This document shows, in pieces, positions 36,570 to 43,547 of a DNA stretch of 64,000 nt. Origin of the DNA: an uncultured Caulobacterales bacterium (GTDB lineage: Bacteria > Pseudomonadota > Alphaproteobacteria > Caulobacterales > Maricaulaceae); the NCBI GenBank assembly GCA_937929915.1, contig CALFUN010000007.1, positions 1 through 64,000 of the forward strand, given 5' to 3'. The position numbers were made by a program, and so were the translations under genes. The notes below the pieces were generated by a model that made no database searches, was not told the DNA's origin, and was given only the letters and a program-made list of their open reading frames with translations. Position 1 is the first letter of the stretch. Every line of letters begins with the position of its first letter.

Positions 36570-36932
36570 ATGGAAGGTATAATCGCTGTCACTGGGCTTT
36601 TTGCACTCGCACCATTAATTATTTGGGCTATAAGCCATTACAAGTATAAAACTCAAAAAGCTCATGCAGAAGTTTTGACCGCTATCACCAATAAAGGTGA
36701 GACACTTACGCCAGAAATTATTGAATCACTTGGCGTACAGAAAAAACCGAAAAATCACGATTTACGTCGCGGCGTCATTCTAATTGCACTCGCCATTGCA
36801 ACATTTGTCATGGCAAATTTTGTCCCAGAAATTGAAGCTCAAGATGGATTAACGGGCCTTGCTATGTTCCCGCTTTTCATTGGGATTGCCTATACAGGGC
36901 TTTGGGTGTTGGTTAGCCGTAAAGATAATTAA
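36570..36932 (+). CDS. Small two-pass membrane protein of the DUF6249 type
   Basis: A 120-residue inner-membrane protein. A clear GGAG site precedes ATG 36570; the frame open from 36501 is not supported. There is one hydrophobic helix at the N-terminus (LFALAPLIIWAI), a cytoplasmic stretch (about 25-65) and two short helices at the end (VILIALAIATFVMANF and MFPLFIGIAYTGLWVLV). This matches DUF6249 proteins, which are often found near ECF sigma genes. Its TAA stop is followed in the same reading frame by the sigma factor coding sequence. Confidence 0.78.
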   Translation: MEGIIAVTGLFALAPLIIWAISHYKYKTQKAHAEVLTAITNKGETLTPEIIESLGVQKKPKNHDLRRGVILIALAIATFVMANFVPEIEAQDGLTGLAMFPLFIGIAYTGLWVLVSRKDN

Positions 36933-36935
36933 CCG

Positions 36936-37433
36936 ATTTCAGATGGTGCCACATTTGAAAACTTAATTCGTACCCATCAGGGCACGATACGTACTTTCCT
37001 GCGCCGCCTTACGGGCGACGCGGCCTTGGCAGATGATCTCGCGCAAGAGGCCTTTATGAAAGCCTATAAAAATTTGAGCGAGCTCAAAGACAAGACGGCA
37101 AGCCGCGCTTGGTTGTTTCAAATTGCCTATCGTAGCTATATTGACCACCTGCGCAAAGATGTCCGCAGGCGAGAGCTAGGAGAGAAAGCCGCTCCGCCTG
37201 CGAATGATACACCACCGTCTGCGCCAATCGGCTTGCAGCTTGATATAGAACGGGCCATGAATGGCTTAACGGGCGATTGCCGCGCAGTGGTGATATTATG
37301 TCTGGCTTACGGATTTAGCCATGCCGAAGCCGCGCAAGCCACAAATATGGCACTTGGCACCGTAAAAAGTCACGTAGCCCGCGGAAAAACGAAACTTCGC
37401 GCTTTTCTTTCAGCTTATGAAAGGGCAGATTAA
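36936..37433 (+). CDS. ECF-type sigma factor with no canonical start codon
   Basis: An extracytoplasmic-function sigma factor of about 165 residues. Region 2 starts at FENLIRTHQGTIRTFLRRL and continues with DDLAQEAFMKAYKNLSEL and ASRAWLFQIAYRSYIDHLRK. Region 4 is GLTGDCRAVVILCLAYGFSH with the helix-turn-helix AAQATNMALGTVKSHVARG. In frame between the preceding TAA (36930) and residue LAD there is no ATG, GTG or TTG until TTG 37026, which would delete most of region 2.1-2.2. The ATT at 36936 fits the expected N-terminus and is my best start. Its stop overlaps the next gene (TAATG). Confidence 0.8.
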   Translation: MSDGATFENLIRTHQGTIRTFLRRLTGDAALADDLAQEAFMKAYKNLSELKDKTASRAWLFQIAYRSYIDHLRKDVRRRELGEKAAPPANDTPPSAPIGLQLDIERAMNGLTGDCRAVVILCLAYGFSHAEAAQATNMALGTVKSHVARGKTKLRAFLSAYERAD

Positions 37434-37789
37434 TGTTAATGCAAAATGATGATAAACAATTTCGCGGATTACTCACAGATTACGCCGCACCTTCACCGGA
37501 TGATGGCTTCACCGAAACCGTGATGCGGTCCATAGATATTTTGGAGCAGCAAACCCTACAAGTCCGCCAGATGAAAACACGGCTTTACAGCCTTTACGGG
37601 GCGGCTTTTTTAGGCGGCATTATGGCTTCATTGCAGCTGCCTTCACTCATCACGCTTTTTGAGCGCTTTACATTCACCCTGCCCGATCTCTCAAATATCT
37701 CAACTAATCTCAACCTTATTAGTATAGGACTTATACTCGCCATTGCGCTTTGGATTATATTTGATAATAAAATTACAGATATTTTTTAA
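37433..37789 (+). CDS. Probable anti-sigma factor, small membrane protein
   Basis: A 118-residue protein whose ATG overlaps the sigma factor stop (TAATG). A soluble N-terminal part (about 1-50) is followed by two transmembrane helices (about 52-72 and about 94-113). An anti-sigma role is inferred from position, size and topology: cytoplasmic N-domain next to a membrane anchor, translationally coupled to an ECF sigma gene. No zinc-binding HxxxCxxC motif is seen. Functionally unproven. Confidence 0.7.
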   Translation: MLMQNDDKQFRGLLTDYAAPSPDDGFTETVMRSIDILEQQTLQVRQMKTRLYSLYGAAFLGGIMASLQLPSLITLFERFTFTLPDLSNISTNLNLISIGLILAIALWIIFDNKITDIF

Positions 37790-37812
37790 CACCTTAATCT
37801 GAGAGCATATTT

Positions 37813-38640
37813 ATGGCCAAGCCAACACTGCCTAAAGGTTTGGCGCAGCCATTTATCGCCCAGCCCGGCGCACCATTTGATTTATCAACCTGCCCAACGC
37901 GTGTTGATATGTTTGGCAGTAAAGCCGCCGCGAAAACTGCGATTAAATCCAATGCCAAAGCCATCGCCCCGCTGGCTCATCAACTTTACGGCGAAGCCGA
38001 GCGCAGCGTGTTAATTGTCCTGCAAGGCATGGATACCTCGGGCAAAGACGGTACAACCGCCGCAATTTTTCACCGCACCCCGCCGCTAAATGTCAAAGTT
38101 GCGAGCTTCAAAGCCCCCAGCAAAACCGAATTGGCACAGGATTACCTGTGGCGAATCCATAATGTTATGCCCGCCAAAGGCCAAATCACTGTCTTTAACC
38201 GCAGTCATTACGAAGATGTATTGGTTGTCAAAGTCCGCGAATTTGCGCCCGCTGATAAAATCGAACAGCGCTATGAACAAATTAACGCCTTTGAAAAACA
38301 TCTGACAGAAAATGGCACCACAATTTTAAAATTCATGCTGCATATCTCTAAAGACACCCAAGGCGAGCGCCTGAATGAACGGCTAACGATGGCCCGTAAA
38401 CGCTGGAAATTTAACCCAGGTGATCTTGAAGATCGTAAATTATGGCCTGATTTCATGAAGGCTTATGAGACTATGGTTGCACGCACCAGCACCCAACATG
38501 CACCTTGGCATGTCATCCCGTCAGATAGCCGCTCTACCCGCGGTGCAATTATTAGCGGCATTGTCAAAGATACGCTCATCGCAATGAACCCCCAATATCC
38601 CGATCCTGGCTACCGCCCCGAGGATTTCGAGATTGGGTGA
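37813..38640 (+). CDS. Polyphosphate kinase 2 family protein
   Basis: A 275-residue PPK2-family enzyme that transfers phosphate between polyphosphate and nucleotides. The Walker A loop is GMDTSGKDG (residues 72-80), Walker B is VFNRSHYEDVLV, and the lid region has NERLTMARKRWKFNPGDLEDR. Its size and N-terminal extension resemble class III PPK2 enzymes, which phosphorylate NMPs or NDPs; the precise class is not certain. Its stop overlaps the next gene's ATG (TGATG). Confidence 0.9.
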   Translation: MAKPTLPKGLAQPFIAQPGAPFDLSTCPTRVDMFGSKAAAKTAIKSNAKAIAPLAHQLYGEAERSVLIVLQGMDTSGKDGTTAAIFHRTPPLNVKVASFKAPSKTELAQDYLWRIHNVMPAKGQITVFNRSHYEDVLVVKVREFAPADKIEQRYEQINAFEKHLTENGTTILKFMLHISKDTQGERLNERLTMARKRWKFNPGDLEDRKLWPDFMKAYETMVARTSTQHAPWHVIPSDSRSTRGAIISGIVKDTLIAMNPQYPDPGYRPEDFEIG

Positions 38641-39953
38641 TGCCGCCTCCTGGTAAAAACACACATGTTCTCGTCCTAGGTGGATATGGCCTAATCGGCT
38701 CTGCGATCACCAAGAGATTAATGGATGCGGGATACAGCGTGACAGGGCTAGGCCGCTCTGCCAGCAAGGGCGCAGCACTCTTACCAAAAGCGCATTGGAT
38801 AGGAGCAGATATTTCCGCCTTAACCCAAGCTATTGATTGGGAAGACCATCTTTCAAACATAGATGTCGTCATTAACGCATCTGGCGCACTGCAAAACGGA
38901 TTAAAGGACAGGCTGGTCGCTTTACAAGAAGATTCGATAATCGCTTTGATTCAAGCCTGCGAGAGCAATAACATAAAACGCTTTATCCAAATCTCGGCCC
39001 CTGATGCAAATCTTCATTCATCGACTTTATTTTACCGAACCAAAGCCGCTGCCGATGAAGCCTTGAAAGCCAGCCAACTTGATTGGACAATTTTCAGACC
39101 TGGCTTAGTAATTTCGCCTCATGCTTATGGCGGGACAAGCCTTATACGCCAGCTTGCAGCCATGCCTATTATACAGCCAATCATGATGGGCAAGGTACCC
39201 ATTCAGACGATTGCCATTGACGATGTTGCGCAGGCTGTCTGCATTGCACTAAAGAATAACATAACAGCTATAGATGTTGACCTTGTCGAAGACGGCTCAC
39301 AAACATTATTAGAGCTGACATTGAGCGTTCGGAAATGGCTTGGGTTTAAGCCGCCCAAAGCCGTCTTGAATGTCCCAAATTGGATAGGCCGATCAATCGC
39401 GTGGTGTGCTGATGTGGCAGGCTGGCTTGGTTGGCGCGCACCGCTACGTAGCACAGCACTCACAGTTCTAACCCAAGGTGTCACAGGGTCCGCCCTACCA
39501 TGGCAATCTATGTCTAACACACACCTTAAAACGTTGGAACAAACACTCTACGGCTTACCCTCCACCCTTCAAGAACGTATATTTGCAAGAGTTATGCTGC
39601 TCTTTCCCATCCTGATTTTAACCCTGTCAGGGTTCTGGATAGTCTCGGGTGTGATTGGGACCATACAACAAACCCAAGCTGTTGAAACGCTTAATGGGGT
39701 TTTACCTGACAGATTTGCGCAAGCCTTTGTTTTATTAGGGTCCGTTGCAGATATACTCATCGGCATTGGTTTATTAATACGACCTTTAACACGAAAGGCT
39801 TGTTGGGCATCCATTATATTATCTAGCGCCTATCTGGTAGCAAGCGTCTGGCTAACCCCGCATTTATGGGCTGATCCTTTAGGGCCAATGGTCAAAGTAT
39901 TCCCGGCCATTGCTTTAGCTTTAATGATTACCGCTTTAATGGAGGCACGTTGA
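38640..39953 (+). CDS. SDR/NAD(P)-binding epimerase-like protein fused to a DoxX-like membrane domain
   Basis: A 437-residue two-part protein. Residues 1-about 290 are an atypical SDR/NmrA-like Rossmann domain with VLVLGGYGLIGSAITKRL at the N-terminus and DVVINASGALQNGL. The second part (about 310-437) has four hydrophobic helices and resembles a DoxX-like protein (VLLGSVADILIGIGLLIRP). ATG 38640 overlaps the PPK2 stop and is preferred over GTG 38637. The next gene, DUF2269, follows one base later. This fusion plus DUF2269 forms a recurrent pair in proteobacteria, by my recollection. Reaction unknown. Confidence 0.85.
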   Translation: MPPPGKNTHVLVLGGYGLIGSAITKRLMDAGYSVTGLGRSASKGAALLPKAHWIGADISALTQAIDWEDHLSNIDVVINASGALQNGLKDRLVALQEDSIIALIQACESNNIKRFIQISAPDANLHSSTLFYRTKAAADEALKASQLDWTIFRPGLVISPHAYGGTSLIRQLAAMPIIQPIMMGKVPIQTIAIDDVAQAVCIALKNNITAIDVDLVEDGSQTLLELTLSVRKWLGFKPPKAVLNVPNWIGRSIAWCADVAGWLGWRAPLRSTALTVLTQGVTGSALPWQSMSNTHLKTLEQTLYGLPSTLQERIFARVMLLFPILILTLSGFWIVSGVIGTIQQTQAVETLNGVLPDRFAQAFVLLGSVADILIGIGLLIRPLTRKACWASIILSSAYLVASVWLTPHLWADPLGPMVKVFPAIALALMITALMEAR

Positions 39954-39954
39954 T

Positions 39955-40422
39955 ATGTGGATTGACGTTATAAGGTGGCTGCACATCATCGGCGCAACTC
40001 TTTTACTTGGGACAGGCGCAGGCATCGCATTTTTTATGGTGATGGCACATCGCACAAAGGACGCAAAAATAATCGCCCATACAAGCCATATCGTCGTTAT
40101 AGCCGATTGGGTATTCACAGCTTCTGCCGTTATTCTTCAACCCATTACAGGGGTTCTGCTGGCGAAAAATATTGGGTGGCCTTTAACGGAAGGTTGGGTT
40201 TTATGGTCACTTTTATTATATGTATTTGTCGGTTTATTTTGGCTGCCTGTCATATGGATACAACACCAAATGATGCTGATAGCCAAACACGCATTGCAAG
40301 ACACTACAGAGCTTCCCGCGCGATATTTTAAACTCTTCAACATATGGTTCATATGCGGCTTTCCAGCTTTTTTGGGAGTCCTTGCAATTATTTGGCTAAT
40401 GGTTAGCCGGCCAGTCCTATAG
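39955..40422 (+). CDS. DUF2269 family membrane protein
   Basis: A 155-residue integral membrane protein with four predicted helices. The His-containing N-terminus (MWIDVIRWLHIIGATLLLGT) and the helix ITGVLLAKNIGWPLTEGWV suit DUF2269. It starts one base after the SDR-DoxX gene and is probably co-translated with it. It may act with the DoxX-like domain, perhaps in electron transfer; no heme motif can be assigned with confidence. Convergent with the csoR gene 12 bases on. Confidence 0.82.
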   Translation: MWIDVIRWLHIIGATLLLGTGAGIAFFMVMAHRTKDAKIIAHTSHIVVIADWVFTASAVILQPITGVLLAKNIGWPLTEGWVLWSLLLYVFVGLFWLPVIWIQHQMMLIAKHALQDTTELPARYFKLFNIWFICGFPAFLGVLAIIWLMVSRPVL

Positions 40423-40434
40423 GCGTGCGGCGAT

Positions 40435-40713
40435 TTATCGTTTTGACAATAAATCTATCAATTCAGCGACTTTATCTTCTCTATCGGCCAGATCATCACT
40501 TGCGATAGCCGCAGCTAAACAATGATCTACATGATCTTTGAGAAGTTCACCTTCGACCTTTTTTAAGGCCGCCGTCACAGCTTTAATTTGTACCAGAATA
40601 TCGACGCAGTAACGATCCTCTTCAATCATCTTTTGCAAACCGCGCACTTGCCCTTCTATGCGAGAGAGCCGCTTTTGGCTATTATGGCGACGAGTTTTTC
40701 GGTCTTGCGGCAT
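40435..40713 (-). CDS. csoR: CsoR-type metal-sensing transcriptional repressor
   Basis: A 92-residue all-helical regulator of the CsoR/RcnR family. The Cu(I)-sensor triad of CsoR is present at Cys36 (RYCVDIL), His61 and Cys65 (KDHVDHC), at the same residue numbers as in the M. tuberculosis protein. RcnR's N-terminal His3 and the His64-for-Cys change are absent, and the FrmR lack of a third Cys does not apply. Copper is thus the likely inducer, with the caveat that ligand prediction in this family is imperfect. It is divergent from the metal cassette at 40768 and probably represses it at the shared operator. Confidence 0.9.
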   Translation of the reverse strand: MPQDRKTRRHNSQKRLSRIEGQVRGLQKMIEEDRYCVDILVQIKAVTAALKKVEGELLKDHVDHCLAAAIASDDLADREDKVAELIDLLSKR

Positions 40714-40726
40714 ATTTTATGTCATA

Positions 40727-40769
40727 TTGTGAATTGCGTATACTGAATTTATATACCATAGGGGGGTAT
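40727..40769 (+). promoter_or_regulatory. Promoter and CsoR operator overlapping the cassette start codon
   Basis: A plausible sigma-70 promoter is TTGTGA (40727-40732), a 17-base spacer, and TATATA (40750-40755). An ATACC-N7-GGTAT palindrome (40753-40769) with a G tract in its spacer overlaps the -10 box and the first two bases of ATG 40768. G-tract palindromes of this type are typical operators of CsoR/RcnR repressors. Transcription would begin only a few bases before the ATG. Confidence 0.6.
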
Positions 40770-41421
40770 GAGATTTATAGCAACACTCTTTATCGTTATG
40801 GGTTGTTTTTCAACCCCCGCGCAAGCGCGGCCTGTATCATATCCAGGCGGGTGGACATTGATCTTCGTCAATGATGTCAATGAAAATAGCGCCTTAGCCC
40901 ATTATACGCTGGACAGCCAGCATAGCCTTGGCCTACGCGTGCGTTATGACCGCGAAGGGGATTTCACATTTACTGGCGCACAGATTAACCGCTTGGTAAA
41001 ACGCTGGAACAAACCTAATAGCCAAGCCAATTTATATGCTCGTATTGGCGCAGGTGTTGTGACTGACAATCTCGATAGCGCTGAAATGCGCCCTGATAGA
41101 GGCACTGATGCGGCCTTTTTCTTAAATGCCTCTGCCGATTGGGAAACACGGCGGTATTTTACATCTGCCACCGCGCAATATTGGAATAATGGCAGATTTG
41201 GCGATACATCAAATTTTAAAGGGCGATTGGGTGTTGCGCCCTATATTGCCAATACAGGCTCCATACATACCTGGATTATGGCAGAAGGGCGTTATCGTCC
41301 GCAGAATCAAAACGAGCTTGGCGCAGCTATCTTGCTACGGTTTTTTAAAGGCCCAGCCCTGCTTGAAGTTGGCGTTGATGATGAGGGCGAGCCTTTACTT
41401 AATTATATACATAGGTTTTAA
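40768..41421 (+). CDS. Exported barrel-like protein of the metal cassette, function unknown
   Basis: A 217-residue protein that I do not recognise. Residues 1-20 are a signal peptide (ending PAQA). The rest shows alternating beta-strand patterns (for example WTLIFVNDVN, SLGLRVRYDRE, YARIGAGVVTD and RRYFTSATAQYW) and ends in a terminal Phe, consistent with an outer-membrane barrel. It is the first gene after the CsoR operator and precedes an HMA-domain protein by 25 bases. The start ATG 40768 has no room for a normal ribosome site; ATG 40798 would destroy the signal peptide. Confidence 0.7.
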   Translation: MRFIATLFIVMGCFSTPAQARPVSYPGGWTLIFVNDVNENSALAHYTLDSQHSLGLRVRYDREGDFTFTGAQINRLVKRWNKPNSQANLYARIGAGVVTDNLDSAEMRPDRGTDAAFFLNASADWETRRYFTSATAQYWNNGRFGDTSNFKGRLGVAPYIANTGSIHTWIMAEGRYRPQNQNELGAAILLRFFKGPALLEVGVDDEGEPLLNYIHRF

Positions 41422-41446
41422 GACCTCAAAGACTTAGGAGACTAAC

Positions 41447-41806
41447 ATGAAATTTTTTATATCCGTAATGACAGCCATTATGCTTGCAGCCCTGCCTGTG
41501 AATAGCTTTGCGAAAACAAAAAAGCTTAAAGGCCCGCAAGTTGTTGAAATTGCAGACCTATCCATAGAACTTAACGGGTTAGTATGTGATTTTTGCTCTA
41601 TAGCGCTCAATAAAACGTTCCAAAAACGCGCCGAAGTCCATGGAACATATGTTGATCTCAATACAAAGATCATGTCTGTCGCCTTGAGCCCAAATGCGAC
41701 ATTAAGCAATGAAGACATTATAGAACTCGTCAAAAAAGCGGGATATTCAACCTTAAAAATCACACGCAAAGATGGGAGTGAATTTATCCCGTCAGCAAAA
41801 CCTTAA
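41447..41806 (+). CDS. Periplasmic heavy-metal-associated (HMA) protein with CxxC
   Basis: A 119-residue exported protein with signal peptide (ending NSFA) and one HMA/ferredoxin-like fold at about 35-110. The metal site is CDFC (Cys47, Cys50) in the expected GLVCDFCSIALNKTF loop, followed by HGTYVDLNTKIMSV and a KKAGYSTLKI end. MerP-like and CopZ-like proteins share this fold and CxxC. It is predicted to bind a soft metal (Cu(I), Hg(II) or similar) in the periplasm and hand it to the MerT-like neighbour, or to buffer it. AGGAG precedes the ATG. Confidence 0.83.
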   Translation: MKFFISVMTAIMLAALPVNSFAKTKKLKGPQVVEIADLSIELNGLVCDFCSIALNKTFQKRAEVHGTYVDLNTKIMSVALSPNATLSNEDIIELVKKAGYSTLKITRKDGSEFIPSAKP

Positions 41807-41815
41807 ATCAGACTT

Positions 41816-42205
41816 ATGAGCAAATCAAAATTAGCTATACGCGAAACGGCAGCACCGACATTTGCACTCCTAACAAGCTTATCGACGCTGGTGTGTTGCA
41901 CACTCCCGGCCGTGATGATTACGCTAGGCATGGGCGCGGCCTTATCTTCGCTGACCTCTCATGTGCCGCAATTAATCTGGTTATCTGCTCATAAGCCCTT
42001 AGTCTTTGGCGGGTCTTTTATCCTGCTGTGTCTGGCATGGCTTGCGCGCTACATGACCCGCAATATGCCTTGCCCGGCGGACCCAGCGCTGGCAAAAAGC
42101 TGCACGCGCCTGCGTAAATTAGGCGGGTGGGTGCTGTATATCGGATTTGGCGTATGGGCCATTGGCGCATTTTCAGCCTTTATTTTGCCCAAACTCATAG
42201 GTTAG
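41816..42205 (+). CDS. MerT-like three-helix membrane protein
   Basis: A 129-residue membrane protein with three predicted helices. The first helix has a vicinal Cys pair (Cys27-Cys28, LVCCTLP) followed by a Pro. A second pair (Cys86 and Cys96) lies in the loop between helices 2 and 3. This is the layout of MerT mercuric transporters (Cys24/25 and Cys76/82). Sequence identity looks low and no MerA reductase or MerR is nearby, so I call it MerT-like only. Its neighbours, CsoR and HMA, suggest copper or another soft metal. It is 10 bases from the HMA gene. Confidence 0.72.
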   Translation: MSKSKLAIRETAAPTFALLTSLSTLVCCTLPAVMITLGMGAALSSLTSHVPQLIWLSAHKPLVFGGSFILLCLAWLARYMTRNMPCPADPALAKSCTRLRKLGGWVLYIGFGVWAIGAFSAFILPKLIG

Positions 42206-42211
42206 GGGCCG

Positions 42212-43399
42212 CTAAAGCACGGATAAAATCGCCGTAGCCAGGCGCGGGATATTTTCATTATTTGTGCCTGCAATATTTATACGGCCCGAATTTGTCATAT
42301 ATATAGAATATTCTTCGCGCAATTTAATGGCTTGCATGGGCGATAATGGCAAGGTCGAGAACATACCATTTTGGTTGACCACGGCCGCGGACATTGTTTC
42401 TCCGCCTTGCACATTCAGCGCCTCGGACAATTTACGGCGCAAATCACGCATACGGTCACGCATTTCGCTCAGTTCTTCCATCCATAATTGACGCAATGTC
42501 TCATCGCTTAAAATACGGACAACAAGCGCCGCGCCGTGATCGGGCGGCATGGAAATGATTTTGCGCTGTATGGCCCCAAATTGACTTTTCGCAATCGCCG
42601 CTGTGTCTGCATCCTTACAAACAACCGCAATCAATCCAACTCGTTCACGATATAGCGCAAAATTCTTTGAGCAGCTCGCCGCAATTATGACTTCTGGGCA
42701 TATCTGCGTAAGCTTACGCAGACCATAAGTATCATCATCCATACTACGGCCAAGGCCAAAATAGGCTAAATCCACAAATGGGGTTAAATTTTGAGCCACT
42801 AAAAGATCGGCCAGCCTGCCCCATTCATCATGCGATAAATCGGCCCCTGTTGGATTGTGGCAACAGCCATGCAGCAATACAATATCGCCCGCTTTCGCAT
42901 TCGCTTCCAAATGCGCGAGCATATCTTCAAAATCGACACCCAGCGTTTCGCGGTTATAATATGGATAGCTATCCATTTTAAGGCCCGCCGAACTAATCAA
43001 CGGAATATGATTAGCCCATGTCGGCGTACTCGCCCAAATAGTTGCATTTGGCGAAGCCGCTTTAATAAGCTCCGCGCCCAGGCGCAGCGCACCCGAGCCG
43101 CCCGCAGCTTGCGAAGCCGCTATCCGCGTCAATGCAGGATTATCTGCGCCGAGCATAAGGTCTAACATCAAGCGGCAAAATTCCGCATTGCCCGTTGTGC
43201 TGACATAGGTTTTTGTGTCTTCTTCGTTCCACCAAAGCTGCTCGGCTTGTTTCACGGCTTTTAAAATTGTCGTGGCCCCCGTTGCATCTTTATACACACC
43301 AACACCCAAATCAATCTTATCAGGGTTTGTATCTGCCTGACAGGCTTGCATCAAAGCTATAATAGCGTCGGCAGGTTGCGGGGTTAAAGCTTCAAACAT
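42212..43399 (-). CDS. Aromatic/aspartate aminotransferase
   Basis: A 395-residue class I PLP aminotransferase of the AspC/TyrB group that exchanges amino groups between amino acids and 2-oxo acids. Motifs visible: HGCCHNPTGADL, VDLAYFGLG and the PLP lysine in IIAASCSKNFALYRERVG. The C-terminus has the typical SGRINIAG. Separation of AspC from TyrB is not possible by eye. It converges on the metal cassette, 6 bases from the MerT-like stop. Confidence 0.9.
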   Translation of the reverse strand: MFEALTPQPADAIIALMQACQADTNPDKIDLGVGVYKDATGATTILKAVKQAEQLWWNEEDTKTYVSTTGNAEFCRLMLDLMLGADNPALTRIAASQAAGGSGALRLGAELIKAASPNATIWASTPTWANHIPLISSAGLKMDSYPYYNRETLGVDFEDMLAHLEANAKAGDIVLLHGCCHNPTGADLSHDEWGRLADLLVAQNLTPFVDLAYFGLGRSMDDDTYGLRKLTQICPEVIIAASCSKNFALYRERVGLIAVVCKDADTAAIAKSQFGAIQRKIISMPPDHGAALVVRILSDETLRQLWMEELSEMRDRMRDLRRKLSEALNVQGGETMSAAVVNQNGMFSTLPLSPMQAIKLREEYSIYMTNSGRINIAGTNNENIPRLATAILSVL

Positions 43400-43547
43400 G
43401 ATATAGTCTCACATTGCGTAAATGAACGCATGTGAGCTAGCGCAACTCGGCTGTGAATGAAAGCTGCGATTTTAAGATTTTCACCTTGGCCTAGCCAGAT
43501 ACAACCCTTATGGTCGTCAAAATTAAGAATAATGGGGACACCATAAA

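Noticed and set aside
41816-42205. Naming the cassette a mercury resistance (mer) operon
   Set aside because: No MerA or MerR is present, the regulator is CsoR-type, and the MerT resemblance is one of topology and Cys positions only.
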